A stretch of 64,000 nucleotides of DNA from Marinobacterium sp. (GCA_030602245.1 JAUWAC010000004.1:1-64000), one strand, 5' to 3'. Counted from the stretch's first letter, positions 44,996 to 56,053 are shown. The notes: generated by a model from the letters alone, not told the origin. A program made the numbers and translations.

Positions 44996-46106
44996 GCCTG
45001 AGAATGCGGCCGCTGTCGGTCCCAAGGTAGAGCGCCCCATCAGGCCCCTCCTCCAGTGCCCGGATGCGCTCGTTGAGCTCACCCAGCAGGCGTTCCTCGG
45101 CGATCGCGGCACCACCGGCATCGAGCGTGACCCGGTTCAGGTGCGTCATCGCCAGCGCCCCGGAGAACAGGCTCCCACGCCAGCCCGGGAACGCATCACC
45201 ACGGTAGTACAGCAGACTGCCCGGGGCGATCGACGGGATGTAGACCTTGATCGGCGCTACCATGCCGGGACGCTCGGTCCCCTCGCCGACATCGAACGGC
45301 CCCCAGTATTCCTTGCCGTAGGAGAGCACCGCCCAGCCGTAATTGCCGCCACGCTGAATCAGGTTGATCTCGTCACCCCCGCGCGGACCGTGCTCGTTCT
45401 CCCACAGCCGGTCATGTGTTGCATCGTAGGCGAGCCCCTGCGGGTTGCGGTGGCCATAACTCCAGATCTCGTTCAGCGCACCGGGCTGGTCAACAAAGGG
45501 ATTGTCATCCGGCACCTCGCCATCGACGGTCAGGCGAATGATGCTGCCGGCATGTGTCGTCAGATCCTGACCATTGGGGCGATGCCCTCGATCACCGACG
45601 CCAAAGTAGAGATAGCCCTTGCCATCAAACGCGATACGACTGCCGAAATGACGTCCGGTATCGCTTCCCGAACGGGTCACGAGAAGGTCCTGCCACTGTG
45701 TCATCGCATCGCCTTCCAGCCGCGCCCGCGACAGCACGGTCACCCCCTGCCCATCGACGTTTTTGACCCAGGTGACGTAATACCAGTCACGCCCTTCGCC
45801 TGCGGGGGGACGCGCGATATCGAGCAGACCGCCCTGCCCGCGCGCCATCACATCGGGTACACCCTTGATATCCGTGATCCTGGCGTCCGGCAATGACAAC
45901 CGTTTGATCCGGCCACTGCGCTCCGTAAACAGCAGCGCATTCTGGTCGACAAATTCGAACGCCCAGGGCACGCCCTGAGCGCGGGCCAGTTCCTCAACCA
46001 CAAAGGCCTCGCCGGCACTGCTCTGGCCACGGGCAACCACCTCGGCCACAGCCGGCCCGGCCAGGGTCGCCATCAGTACGCCGCCGGCCCATATCACGCG
46101 TCGCAT
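44973..46106 (-). CDS. PQQ-dependent sugar dehydrogenase (soluble aldose dehydrogenase type)
   Basis: A 377-residue periplasmic beta-propeller quinoprotein, similar to E. coli YliI and soluble glucose dehydrogenase. A signal peptide (VLMATLAGPAVA, about 1-22) precedes AQGVPWAFEFVD, the catalytic-type histidine stretch TRSGSDTGRHFGSRI, GHRNPQGLAYDAT and WENEHGPRGGDEINLI. It would oxidise aldoses if PQQ is available; no pqq genes are in the window. It shares an operon-like strand with the EamA gene upstream. Confidence 0.85.
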   Translation of the reverse strand: MRRVIWAGGVLMATLAGPAVAEVVARGQSSAGEAFVVEELARAQGVPWAFEFVDQNALLFTERSGRIKRLSLPDARITDIKGVPDVMARGQGGLLDIARPPAGEGRDWYYVTWVKNVDGQGVTVLSRARLEGDAMTQWQDLLVTRSGSDTGRHFGSRIAFDGKGYLYFGVGDRGHRPNGQDLTTHAGSIIRLTVDGEVPDDNPFVDQPGALNEIWSYGHRNPQGLAYDATHDRLWENEHGPRGGDEINLIQRGGNYGWAVLSYGKEYWGPFDVGEGTERPGMVAPIKVYIPSIAPGSLLYYRGDAFPGWRGSLFSGALAMTHLNRVTLDAGGAAIAEERLLGELNERIRALEEGPDGALYLGTDSGRILRLRPPAGE

Positions 46107-46160
46107 ATCGCCTCCTGTTCCAGCCCGGATTGGTGCTGCAGTGCCTCCCTGCCGGCCGGT

Positions 46161-47057
46161 TCAACGGCCGGACTTTCTCTCCTCCGGCACATCGTCGCAA
46201 GCCGGCTGCGCACGCCGGCCCGGTCTGTTCAAGGTTAGCACGCCGCCCGAAAACACCAGCAGCATGCCGATCACCGTCACCCACCCGATCGTTTCATCCC
46301 ACAGCCACCAGCCGAGCAGCGCAGCCAGCACCACCGATGAATAGGTAAACGGCCCCAGCTGTGCGGCCGGCACCATCGCATAGGCGCGCGTAAACAGCAG
46401 TTGCGCCAGGGTCGAAGTCGCACCGAGGCCCAGCAGCCAGAGCCAGGCCGTGCCAACCGGCGTCACCCAGTGCAGCGCCGCCGGAATCGACGACAGCAGC
46501 GCACCGAACAACGCAAAGTAGAACACGATCCGCTTTGGCGGCTCGGTCAGATGCATGCGTCGCACCGTGACCTTCGCTGTCGCCCCCAGCGCCGCACCGG
46601 CGAGCCCGACGAACAGACCGAGTTCGATCGAGCCCTGCTGCGGATTCAATATCAGGGCAACGCCGGCAAAACCGACGCAGAGTGCTATCTTGACCCGCCG
46701 CGGGACCGCCTCTTTCAACCACCAGTACGCCACCAGCGGAATAAAGAACGGGGCCGTCTGTTTCAGCAGCGCGGCCTGCCCCAGCGGCAACGTCGACCAG
46801 GAGTAGTACAGGCAGGCCATCGAACTGACACCGACGATTGCGCGCACCAGATGCAGGTGGATATTGCGGGTGGCCAGCTGATCGAGCGTGCGCAGCAGCA
46901 CCGGCGCCAGCAGCACCAGCCCCATCAGGTTGCGCATGAACACGATCACCGGAATCGGCAGCTCATCGCTGACCATGCGGATGATCAGGCCGCTGCTGAC
47001 CAGCGTCGCCTCGGACAGCACAATCAGCAAAGCCGCCGTAACGAGCGGTGTGCCCAA
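46161..47057 (-). CDS. EamA/DMT family transporter, second copy
   Basis: A 298-residue, ten-helix membrane protein with two EamA domains (about 1-140 and 150-285). Strand and position differ from the 44150 copy and the sequences are not close, so a recent tandem duplication is unlikely. The start is TTG with AAGGAG 7 nt upstream. The substrate is unknown. Confidence 0.85.
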   Translation of the reverse strand: MGTPLVTAALLIVLSEATLVSSGLIIRMVSDELPIPVIVFMRNLMGLVLLAPVLLRTLDQLATRNIHLHLVRAIVGVSSMACLYYSWSTLPLGQAALLKQTAPFFIPLVAYWWLKEAVPRRVKIALCVGFAGVALILNPQQGSIELGLFVGLAGAALGATAKVTVRRMHLTEPPKRIVFYFALFGALLSSIPAALHWVTPVGTAWLWLLGLGATSTLAQLLFTRAYAMVPAAQLGPFTYSSVVLAALLGWWLWDETIGWVTVIGMLLVFSGGVLTLNRPGRRAQPACDDVPEERKSGR

Positions 47058-47129
47058 CAGACGTCTCCTTGATCACCGGCCCGATCGGACGGCGCCGGCT
47101 CAATGTTTCGATAACAGCCTGGAACAGAA

Positions 47130-47157
47130 ATAAAGGCGCCCCGACAGGCGGGGCGCA
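47130..47157 (-). terminator. Rho-independent terminator of the M16 protease gene
   Basis: On the minus strand the stem GCGCCCCG / CGGGGCGC (loop CCTGT) is followed by CTTTATTT, 19 bp after the stop codon. Confidence 0.75.
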
Positions 47158-47175
47158 GCGGCGGCAGGGCCAGGA

Positions 47176-50094
47176 TCAGATCTCGATCCGTTCGTACTCC
47201 GCCGGCAACTCGTTGGCGCCTTTAGCACTGGTCACGACCGCGACGCTGGCGTGCTCGGGCTTGAGGTAGGTCAGCGCGACGCGCTTGAGGTCCTCGGCGG
47301 TCACATCGAGTATGCGGCTACGGAACCGCTGGCGCTGTTCCGGCGTACGCCCGAACAGGCTGGCGTGGTAGGTCTGTTTCGCCTCACCGGCCGGCGAACC
47401 CGGCTTATCGATGGAGCTGACCACGCCGAGGATCGCTTCTTCCAGCTTGCGCGGCTCAATGGTCGATTCGTTGAGCCAGCGGGCCGCCGCATCGAAGTCA
47501 TCCAGTGTGCCCTGAATGCGCGGATCCCGGTAGGAGAAGAAACGGAACACCGCATCGCCACTGTCCTGCGACGCGCCGGCACCATAGGCACCGCCCTGCT
47601 CACGAATCGCACGGTGCAGATAGTTATTGCGCAGGAATTCGCCCAGTACCGTCAGTGCCGCCGCATCCGGGTGATCGACGGTCACGGTCGGAAATGCTTT
47701 GGCACAGAAGTTCACCTGCGTGCTGGTCAGCCACGCCTGACGCACACCGCTGCGCGTATGCGGCAGATTCAGCGGCGCAAACGCGTCGACCGGCGGCAGC
47801 TCCGCCCAGCAGGCGGCCAGTCCTGCGGTGAGCGATGCGCGGTGCTCTTCCTCGGCGACGAGCAGGAAGCGACGCGGTGCCGACTGCATCTTCTGGTGCA
47901 GCGCCGCCAGACGCGCCGACAGCTGTTCCAGTGCCTGAGTGTCCTCCAGCGCACGGTCCAGTGCCTTCAGGCGCCGCACGCCTTCCAGTCCGCGCACATT
48001 GTGCGCCAGCTGTGCCGAGGGTGCGAGCGGTGCGCAGGCCGCCAGCATCGCCATACTGTGGCCCTGTCCGGTAATCGATTGCTCACGCCGACTGCGCATC
48101 TGCGACACGATCTCACGCAGACGTTTGAGTTCGTCAAACCGCGCGGCGTTTATCGTCTGCGCCATCAGTTTCATCAGCGGCTCACGATTGACCGCCAGCG
48201 CCTTGCCCGACAGCACCAGATAACCGGCGACATCCTGCTCACTCTCCGGGCGGCCGCGCACGCTGACATAGGCCGAGAAACCACCGGTGATCTGGCTCTG
48301 ATAGGCCTGATTCTCGCGGTAGTCGCGATCGGCGCAACCCATTTCGGTCAGACAGTGCGTATACAGCGGCAGCAGCGCCTGTTCGTCGTCATCGAGCTGC
48401 GGCAGATCGAGTATCAGCTGCTGATAGACCAGACCGTTGGTTCCGGCCGAGAACCAGGTGCCATCCAGCTTCGGCAGCGCCAGCTGTTCTGCCTTTGGCA
48501 GATGCAGCTCGGTCGGCACATCCTCAAGCGTCACGGTCGGCAGGATCGACTCGTCATCCTCCTGCATCTGGCGCGCTTCCAGTCGGCTGGCCAGGTCGAC
48601 GATCGCCTGTTTCTGCGCGTCATCGAGCGTGGCCTTGTAGCGCGCCAGCCGCTCCGCTTCCGCGGCATCACGGCGTTCCGCCAGCTGGTTGTCCGGGCGC
48701 AGCGTCAGACGTACGCGATGCGGGTTGTCGAGCAGCCAGCGACGGATCAGCGACGGAATGTAGTCCGGATCCTTGATCGCCTCGCGCAGTTTTTCCAGCG
48801 CCGGGTCCACATTCAGCGCCGCGATCGGATCGCCCCGGTGAATGGCCGCCGACAGCCCGCCGAGGATCAGCTGCAGACCGAACGGGTAGCTGTCCCCGGT
48901 GATCTCGCGCTGGCTCAGCTCGAGCTGGTGCAGCTGGGCTTCGACCATCTCCTGCGGTATGCCGTCACGTACCACCTGTTCCAGGGTCTCCATGACCAGC
49001 GCTTCAAACGCGGCGGCATGCTCCGGCTCACTGCCTTCGAGGCCACACATGAAGCTCATTTCCCGGTTCGAGTCCTCAAGCCCGCACAGCGGTGACGGCG
49101 CCGTCCCCAGCTCGCTGGATTCCAGCGCCGCCCGCAGCGGTGAGCTGGAGTTGTCCAGCAGCACCCGTGACAGCAGGTGGGCCTGCATCAGCTCGTCCAT
49201 GTCGATCGAGCGCGGCAGCAGCCAGCCCATGACGTGGTGGGTGTGCGCACTCAGGTCAGCCTGATCCAGCGCATAGGCTTCCTCGACCCGGATCGGGGCG
49301 AAATAGCGTTTCTCGTCACCCACGGCGATCTCTTCGTCATTGCGCTCGAAACGGGACAGCGCCAGCACCTCGAAGCGCTCCTGCAGCTCGTGCGCCGGAA
49401 TATCGCCAAAGGTCATGAAGACGGCATTGCTCGGGTGATAGTGGCTGCGATAGAACGCCACCAGGTCGTCGTAGCTCAGGTCCGGAATACAGGTCGGCTC
49501 GCCGCCACTGTTGTAGTGGTAGGTCGTGGTCGGGAACAGGTAGCTGCTCAGCGACTGCCACAGCGTCGAGACTGGCGAACTCATCGCGCCTTTCATCTCG
49601 TTATAGACGACCCCCTTGAACACCAGATCGGAATCGGTGTTGCCCGGTTCGGCGAACTCGACCCGGTGCCCTTCCTGCGCGAAGTCGAGCGGATCCAGCC
49701 GCGAAAAGAACGCGGCATCCAGATACACGTCGAGCAGGTTGAAGAAATCCTTGCGGTTCTGGCTCGCAAACGGATAGGCGGTCCAGTCGGAGCTGGTGAA
49801 TGCGTTCATGAACGTATTGAGCGAGCGGCGTGTCATCATGAAAAACGGATCACGCACCGGATAACGCTCGCTGCCGCACAGCGCCGTGTGCTCGAGAATA
49901 TGTGCCACGCCGGTGGAATCCTCCGGCACGGTACGGAACGCGACGAGGAACACATTTTCGTCGCGCTCGGCATCAATATGGTAGTGGCGCGCGCCGGTGA
50001 CGACATGTTCGAACTCCTGCACGTCCACGTTCAGCGATTCGATCCGCTGACGACGCAGGAAACGGAAACTCGGATGACTCTGAACAGCTTGCAT
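47176..50094 (-). CDS. PreP-like M16C metallopeptidase
   Basis: A 972-residue peptidase of the insulinase/pitrilysin superfamily, presequence-protease branch. The inverted zinc motif HILEH is at 65-69 and the distal zinc ligand E166 is in YNEMKGAM. The C-terminal M16 half keeps the substrate-binding YGAGASQDSG/R-Y region (REQGGAYGAGAS, FFSYRDPR). It degrades unstructured peptides, probably in the cytoplasm, as no signal peptide is seen. Confidence 0.92.
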   Translation of the reverse strand: MQAVQSHPSFRFLRRQRIESLNVDVQEFEHVVTGARHYHIDAERDENVFLVAFRTVPEDSTGVAHILEHTALCGSERYPVRDPFFMMTRRSLNTFMNAFTSSDWTAYPFASQNRKDFFNLLDVYLDAAFFSRLDPLDFAQEGHRVEFAEPGNTDSDLVFKGVVYNEMKGAMSSPVSTLWQSLSSYLFPTTTYHYNSGGEPTCIPDLSYDDLVAFYRSHYHPSNAVFMTFGDIPAHELQERFEVLALSRFERNDEEIAVGDEKRYFAPIRVEEAYALDQADLSAHTHHVMGWLLPRSIDMDELMQAHLLSRVLLDNSSSPLRAALESSELGTAPSPLCGLEDSNREMSFMCGLEGSEPEHAAAFEALVMETLEQVVRDGIPQEMVEAQLHQLELSQREITGDSYPFGLQLILGGLSAAIHRGDPIAALNVDPALEKLREAIKDPDYIPSLIRRWLLDNPHRVRLTLRPDNQLAERRDAAEAERLARYKATLDDAQKQAIVDLASRLEARQMQEDDESILPTVTLEDVPTELHLPKAEQLALPKLDGTWFSAGTNGLVYQQLILDLPQLDDDEQALLPLYTHCLTEMGCADRDYRENQAYQSQITGGFSAYVSVRGRPESEQDVAGYLVLSGKALAVNREPLMKLMAQTINAARFDELKRLREIVSQMRSRREQSITGQGHSMAMLAACAPLAPSAQLAHNVRGLEGVRRLKALDRALEDTQALEQLSARLAALHQKMQSAPRRFLLVAEEEHRASLTAGLAACWAELPPVDAFAPLNLPHTRSGVRQAWLTSTQVNFCAKAFPTVTVDHPDAAALTVLGEFLRNNYLHRAIREQGGAYGAGASQDSGDAVFRFFSYRDPRIQGTLDDFDAAARWLNESTIEPRKLEEAILGVVSSIDKPGSPAGEAKQTYHASLFGRTPEQRQRFRSRILDVTAEDLKRVALTYLKPEHASVAVVTSAKGANELPAEYERIEI

Positions 50095-50326
50095 AGAACG
50101 GCTTCACTCCGAAAAGACTGGTAGCGACGCAATCACCGCGTCCGGTGCGGCCTGCGTCCAATGCGGACATTGTATCCTTTCACCCTGCCCATTTCAGCGC
50201 AAGCCTGCAGCGCCGTGCGCCCGCCACCGCTCTCATGCTGTACCGCAGCAGACACAGCCTTTACACCGACGCCGCAACCGCAATAAACAGTCTTCACCGG
50301 AACCGGAAAGCACATGAAAAATATTT
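50095..50326. other. Intergenic region upstream of the first phasin gene
   Basis: No gene is supported. It contains the divergent M16 peptidase promoter, not resolved. Toward 50300 the sequence becomes AT-rich before the phasin operator. Confidence 0.45.
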
Positions 50327-50400
50327 TTGTGCACTGCACAATTTAGCCTTGACACATCTGATCAGGAATCATACAGTGACCTCAATGCTGCAACGCACAA
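50327..50400 (+). promoter_or_regulatory. Phasin promoter 1 with two flanking PhaR-like operators
   Basis: A perfect palindrome ttgtgcactgcacaa lies at 50327-50341. Eight bases on is a -35 ttgaca (50349-50354) and, after 17 bp, a -10 tacagt (50372-50377). A second related site tgctgcaacgcacaa is at 50386-50400, near the transcript start. The layout is that of a repressor such as PhaR, which releases phasin genes when PHA granules form. Confidence 0.65.
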
Positions 50401-50434
50401 AAACCATCCGCAAACTGTACGAGAGGTGCCAACC

Positions 50435-50806
50435 ATGTACGAAGAGATGAAAGACAAGATGAAGCCGGTCATGGATATGGCCGAAATCAACAAAAAGACC
50501 ACCGAGAAACTGATTGCTCTGCAGTCACAGTACGTTACCGACTTCGTCAACTCCAGCCTGGCGCAGATGAAGGCGCTGACCGAGACCAAGGAGCCGAAGG
50601 CTGCCTTTGAAGCTCAGGTCAAGTATCTGAAGGAAATGGAAGCGAAAATGACCGACGTGGCCGAGAAGGAAGTTGCTGCCCTGACCGCCGCTCGCGAAGA
50701 ACTGACCGCGATCGTCGAGAAGAGCATGAGCGACATCAGCTCGACCCCGTACTTCGCTGAACTGCAGAAGTTCATGAAGCCGATGGACCTCAAGTCCAAG
50801 GCGTGA
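50435..50806 (+). CDS. Phasin family protein
   Basis: A 123-residue, almost fully helical protein with a phasin domain (EEMKDKMKPVMDMAEINKKT, TDFVNSSLAQMKALTE, AEKEVAALTAAREELTAI). Phasins coat polyhydroxyalkanoate granules. It is paralogous to the next gene and shares its promoter plan. GAGAGG precedes the ATG by 8 nt; in-frame starts further upstream lie across the operator and are unlikely. Confidence 0.88.
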   Translation: MYEEMKDKMKPVMDMAEINKKTTEKLIALQSQYVTDFVNSSLAQMKALTETKEPKAAFEAQVKYLKEMEAKMTDVAEKEVAALTAAREELTAIVEKSMSDISSTPYFAELQKFMKPMDLKSKA

Positions 50807-50844
50807 TGCGTTCCCTGCTGTAACCAGCGGTAGTCGATCCGCTT

Positions 50845-50872
50845 GATGGCCGCACCGCGGCCATCTTTTTTG
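50845..50872 (+). terminator. Rho-independent terminator of phasin 1
   Basis: The stem gatggccgc / gcggccatc with loop acc is followed by tttttt. Confidence 0.9.
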
Positions 50873-50933
50873 CACCGCGACATCGAGTCGATGGGCAATG
50901 AGCTGAGCAAGCGCTGGATGACCGGCAACCGTA

Positions 50934-51010
50934 TTGTGCGACGCACAAATTTTGATTGACATTCCGCAGTCGCGATACTAACGTCAGACATCGAATGATG
51001 CACCGCACAA
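50934..51010 (+). promoter_or_regulatory. Phasin promoter 2 with two flanking PhaR-like operators
   Basis: A perfect palindrome ttgtgcgacgcacaa lies at 50934-50948, followed at exactly the same 8-nt distance by -35 ttgaca (50956-50961). A possible -10 taacgt is at 50979-50984. A second site tgatgcaccgcacaa lies at 50996-51010. The arrangement repeats that of phasin promoter 1. Confidence 0.65.
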
Positions 51011-51063
51011 TCGCCAGCTGCGGCCCACCTGCGAAATGCGAAATAAGAGTCGAGGACATGACC

Positions 51064-51546
51064 ATGTACGACGATATGCTCAAAGAGATGAAAGACAAGA
51101 TGGCGCCTGTTGTGGAAATGGCCGAGATCAACAAAAAGACTGCCGAGACTCTGGTGTCTCTGCAGACTGAGTACTTCTCCGACTTCGTCAACTCCAGCCT
51201 GGCTCAGGTCAAGGCGCTGACCGAAGTAAAGGAACCGAAGGAAGCGTTCGATCTTCAGGTCAAGTTCTTCAAAGAGCTGGAAGGCAAGATCAGCGGCACC
51301 GCCGAGAAAGAGATGGCGACACTGACCGACGCGCGTGACCAGCTCACCAGTCTGATCGAAAAGAGCATGTCCGAGATCGGCGAAATGCCCTACTTCCCTG
51401 ACATGAGCAAGTTTGCCGACATGAGCAAGTTCGACTTCTCCATGTTCGACATGAGCAAGTACATGCCGCAGGCAACCAAGCCGAAGGCCGCTGCAAAGTC
51501 CACACCGCGCAAGAGCGCTTCTGCTCCGGCAGCCGCTGCGTCCTGA
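51064..51546 (+). CDS. Phasin family protein with Met-Ser-Lys repeats and Lys/Ala tail
   Basis: A 160-residue paralogue of the preceding phasin; both share MKDKM..V.EMAEINKKT and DFVNSSLAQ.KALTE. The C-terminus is longer: DMSKF-type repeats (DMSKFADMSKF, then FDMSKYMPQ at about 118-140) and a Lys/Ala/Ser tail (KPKAAAKSTPRKSASAPAAA) like that of nucleoid-binding phasins. The ATG at 51064 has GAGG 8 nt upstream; the ATG six bases earlier is too close to that site. Confidence 0.88.
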   Translation: MYDDMLKEMKDKMAPVVEMAEINKKTAETLVSLQTEYFSDFVNSSLAQVKALTEVKEPKEAFDLQVKFFKELEGKISGTAEKEMATLTDARDQLTSLIEKSMSEIGEMPYFPDMSKFADMSKFDFSMFDMSKYMPQATKPKAAAKSTPRKSASAPAAAAS

Positions 51547-51570
51547 TACGCGGGGTTCACGGAAATGATA

Positions 51571-51600
51571 AAGGCTGCCCTCGGGCAGCCTTTGTTATTT
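51571..51600 (+). terminator. Rho-independent terminator of phasin 2
   Basis: The stem aaggctgccc / gggcagcctt with loop tc is followed by tgttattt. Confidence 0.85.
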
Positions 51601-51645
51601 CAGCGTCTGGGAAAAGGCGCCGCACGCGACCGCCTCGTAATCGTC

Positions 51646-52860
51646 TCAGGCGCTGCGCGCCAGTGCCGGCAAATCCCCTTCCAGCCCCATCGCAAACTGC
51701 ATCACGCGGGACTTGGCGAACGGCAGCTTGCCGGCGATACCGAGCCCGACATTGCGCACCAGCTTCAACGGCAGCACATCGTTGCTGAACACCCGATAGA
51801 ACGCATCCATCGTTTGCATCATGACCAGATTATGGCGCCGACGCCGGCTCTCATAGCGCTTGAGCACCGGCAGTGAGTCAATCGCCTCGCCCCCTGCATG
51901 GGCCGACAGCAGCTCTTCTGCCAGCACCGCGGCATCAAGCAAGCCGATGTTGACCCCCTGACCCGCCAGCGGATGGATCATGTGCGCGGCGTCACCGGCC
52001 AGCGCAACCCCCTCGGCCACGTACTGCTGGGCGTGCTGACGTCGCAGCGGGAAGAACCCGCGCTCGAGCAGGCGCTCGATCCGGCCCAGGCGTTCGGGAA
52101 ACGTCGCTTCCAGCTCGGCCATAAAACGGTGCTCCGGCAGATCCATCAGGCGACGGACTTCATTGGGCGTGTTGTACCAGACCAACGAGGCGTTGCAGCC
52201 GGACAGAGGCAGAAACGCCAGCGGTCCGGTCGGCGTGAACTGCTGCCAGGTGATGTCCTGCTGTTCGTACGCGGTTTCGACCGACGCCACCAGCGCGTAC
52301 TGATCGTAGTCCCATTTGTGCACGCCAATGCCGACCGCATCACGCACACGTGACTGGCCGCCGTCGGCAGCGATCAGCAGCCGACCGACCAGCTCCCGGC
52401 CATCCTCAAGCTGCACGAGACTCGCGCCCGGTGAGTAATCGATGGCGGTGATCTGCGCCGGACAGATGAAATCGATATTGGCGATCTGCTCGAGCCGCTC
52501 CAGCAACGCAAGCTGTACGACACGGTTTTCAACGATATGGCCAAGGTAGGGCTGACTGATGCGCGCGGCGTCAAATTCGGTGGCGGCCCGCTGATCATCC
52601 GCCTCCCACACCCGCATGCGACGATACGGACAGAGGCGACGCGAAGCGATACCGTCCCAGGCGCCGACATGGCGCAGAATAGTTTCGGATGCAAGGCTCA
52701 GCGCCGATACACGCAGATCATGTGGCTGTTCCGATGCAAACGCCGGCGGTCGTGCAAGCTCCAGTACCGCCACCGACAGATCGCTGTCCGCCAGTGCGCA
52801 GGCGATCGTCGCACCGACCATACCGCCACCGACAATCACGACATCGTATCGCTGATCCAT
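51646..52860 (-). CDS. UbiH/UbiF-family FAD-dependent hydroxylase (ubiquinone synthesis)
   Basis: A 404-residue flavin monooxygenase. The FAD fingerprint is VVIVGGGMVGATIACALAD, the second motif is LLIADGGQSRVRDAVG-like (RLLIAADGGQSRVRDAVG), and the PROSITE ubiH signature is GDAAHMIHPLAGQGVNIGLL. It is probably one of UbiH, UbiF or UbiI, hydroxylating a ubiquinone ring intermediate; which position is not clear. The ATG at 52860 follows GGGGGAG. Longer in-frame starts are unsupported. Confidence 0.88.
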   Translation of the reverse strand: MDQRYDVVIVGGGMVGATIACALADSDLSVAVLELARPPAFASEQPHDLRVSALSLASETILRHVGAWDGIASRRLCPYRRMRVWEADDQRAATEFDAARISQPYLGHIVENRVVQLALLERLEQIANIDFICPAQITAIDYSPGASLVQLEDGRELVGRLLIAADGGQSRVRDAVGIGVHKWDYDQYALVASVETAYEQQDITWQQFTPTGPLAFLPLSGCNASLVWYNTPNEVRRLMDLPEHRFMAELEATFPERLGRIERLLERGFFPLRRQHAQQYVAEGVALAGDAAHMIHPLAGQGVNIGLLDAAVLAEELLSAHAGGEAIDSLPVLKRYESRRRRHNLVMMQTMDAFYRVFSNDVLPLKLVRNVGLGIAGKLPFAKSRVMQFAMGLEGDLPALARSA

Positions 52861-52945
52861 TTCCGCTCTCCCCCTGAATGTACGACTGCGGCAAGTATAC
52901 CCTGCTGATACGGCCATGCGTTGTGGCAGATCAACGCCTGAAACA

Positions 52946-52972
52946 GAGAAGCCCCGGCAAACGGGGCTTCTC
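52946..52972 (-). terminator. Hairpin terminator of serS
   Basis: The stem gagaagccccg / cggggcttctc (11 bp, loop gcaaa) lies 20 bp after the serS stop on the minus strand. T content after it is modest. Confidence 0.7.
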
Positions 52973-52992
52973 GAGCGCAACAGGACACGCGC

Positions 52993-54303
<1,311 letters not shown>

Positions 54304-54326
54304 TCACGTCGATGAATCGCTGCCCT

Positions 54327-54698
54327 TCAGATCAGGCGGGTCAGCCAGAGCCCGGCGTAGAGCGCGACCAGGCACAAAACGAGGCTCAATGATATATAAA
54401 TCAGGGCGGACATTATATGCCCCTCCTGAATCAGCGCGACCGTTTCCAGCGAGAAGGTGGAAAAGGTGGTAAACGCGCCCATGAAGCCGGTCATCAGTAG
54501 CGGTCGCATCTCCGGCGACAGGCGCGCACGTTCGAGAATCAGCACGAAACAGACGCCCATCAGGAACGAGCCCACCACATTCACCGTCAGCGTGCCAAAC
54601 GGCAATCGGTGCTCGGCGTTGTTGAGTACGCCACTGACCCAGTAGCGTCCCAGCGCCCCCAGTGCACCGCCCAGCGCGATCAAAACCCAGTGAATCAT
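54327..54698 (-). CDS. crcB: Fluoride channel CrcB/FluC
   Basis: A 123-residue, four-helix Fluc subunit that dimerises to export fluoride. Conserved GRYWVSG, NVVGSFLMG and GFMGAFTTFSTFSLE are present. Its ATG overlaps the rarA stop (TGATG). A GTG codon one step upstream is less likely. No fluoride riboswitch is possible upstream, because the gene lies inside the operon. Confidence 0.94.
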   Translation of the reverse strand: MIHWVLIALGGALGALGRYWVSGVLNNAEHRLPFGTLTVNVVGSFLMGVCFVLILERARLSPEMRPLLMTGFMGAFTTFSTFSLETVALIQEGHIMSALIYISLSLVLCLVALYAGLWLTRLI

Positions 54699-56053
54699 CA
54701 CCGCCCCCTTCGGTTGGCGTAACGTTTGCGCGGACTCTGCGCATCCAGCGCGCGCAGACGCTCGAGCTTTTCGCCGAGCCTGATCTCCAGTCCGCGCGCT
54801 TCTGGTTCATAGTAACGCCGTGAAGCGATCTCTTCCGGCAGGTAGACCTCGCCCGCCGCATAGGCGTCAGGCTCGTCATGCGCATAGCGATACTCGGCGC
54901 CGTAACCCATCTCCTGCATCAATGCCGTGGGGGCATTGCGCAGATGCGCCGGCACCTCGTAGCTCGGATCCTTCCGTACATCGGCCAGACACTGGTTGAA
55001 CGCACGATAAAGCGCATTGCTCTTCGGCGCCAGCGCACAGTAGACCGCGGCCTGCGCGATGGCACGCTCGCCCTCGGCCGGGCCGACACGCTCAAACGCA
55101 TCCCAGGCCGCCAGCACTACCTGCATCGCCCGCGGATCCGCATTACCGATGTCTTCTGAGGCGATCGCAACGAGGCGACGGGCGACATAGAGCGGGTCGC
55201 AACCGCCATCGAGCATGCGGCAGTACCAGTACAGCGCACCATCCGGCGATGATCCGCGTACCGATTTGTGAAAGGCCGAAATCTGGTCGTAGAACAGATC
55301 GCCGCCTTTGTCGTAGCGGCGCCCTCCCGCCTGTAAGACCTCGGCCAGCACCGCGCTGTCGACCCGCTCGTGGTCACCATCAGGCTGTGCCAGATCGGCC
55401 GCGATCTCGAGCAGGTTCAGGGCGCGACGGGCATCGCCATCGGCCGCCTGCGCCAGTTGATCGATAACCCCCGCTTCAAAGCGAAGCCTGCGCTGGCCCA
55501 GCCCGCGCTCGGTATCGCTGACAGCCCGCTCGATCAGTGCCCGCAGATCGTCCGGCTCAAGTGCACGCAGCAGATAGACACGTGCCCGCGACAGCAGCGC
55601 GTTGTTGAGTTCGAACGAAGGGTTCTCGGTGGTCGCCCCGATGAAGATGACAGTGCCATCCTCGACATAGGGCAGGAAAGCGTCCTGCTGCGACTTGTTG
55701 AATCGATGCACTTCGTCCACGAACAGGATCGTCTTGCGCCCGCTCTGCGCCTTGATCTGGCTGGCCTGATCAACGGCCTGGCGAATATCCTTGACCCCGG
55801 ACAGCACCGCCGAGATCGTGACGAAATGCGCATCGACCTGATGGGCGATCAGGCGCGCCAGTGTCGTCTTGCCGACACCGGGCGGCCCCCAGAGAATCAT
55901 CGAGTGCACCAGCCCCTGCTCCAGCGCCTGACGCAGCGGCTTCTGGCGCCCGAACAGATGTTCCTGGCCGACATACTCATCCAGCGTACGCGGTCGCATG
56001 CGCGCGGCCAGTGGTTCATACCCCGGCGACTGATCGGCAAACAGATCCTGCAT
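54698..56053 (-). CDS. rarA: Replication-associated recombination protein RarA
   Basis: A 451-residue AAA+ ATPase (MgsA/WRNIP1 family) that works at stalled replication forks. Walker A is GPPGVGKTT, Walker B region is [19 protein letters not shown], sensor 1 is [15 protein letters not shown]. The start codon overlaps the lolA stop (TGATG). Operon lolA-rarA-crcB. Confidence 0.95.
   Translation of the reverse strand: MQDLFADQSPGYEPLAARMRPRTLDEYVGQEHLFGRQKPLRQALEQGLVHSMILWGPPGVGKTTLARLIAHQVDAHFVTISAVLSGVKDIRQAVDQASQIKAQSGRKTILFVDEVHRFNKSQQDAFLPYVEDGTVIFIGATTENPSFELNNALLSRARVYLLRALEPDDLRALIERAVSDTERGLGQRRLRFEAGVIDQLAQAADGDARRALNLLEIAADLAQPDGDHERVDSAVLAEVLQAGGRRYDKGGDLFYDQISAFHKSVRGSSPDGALYWYCRMLDGGCDPLYVARRLVAIASEDIGNADPRAMQVVLAAWDAFERVGPAEGERAIAQAAVYCALAPKSNALYRAFNQCLADVRKDPSYEVPAHLRNAPTALMQEMGYGAEYRYAHDEPDAYAAGEVYLPEEIASRRYYEPEARGLEIRLGEKLERLRALDAQSPRKRYANRRGR

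Noticed and set aside
54699..54760. Fluoride riboswitch before crcB
   Set aside because: crcB starts inside the rarA stop codon, leaving no leader.
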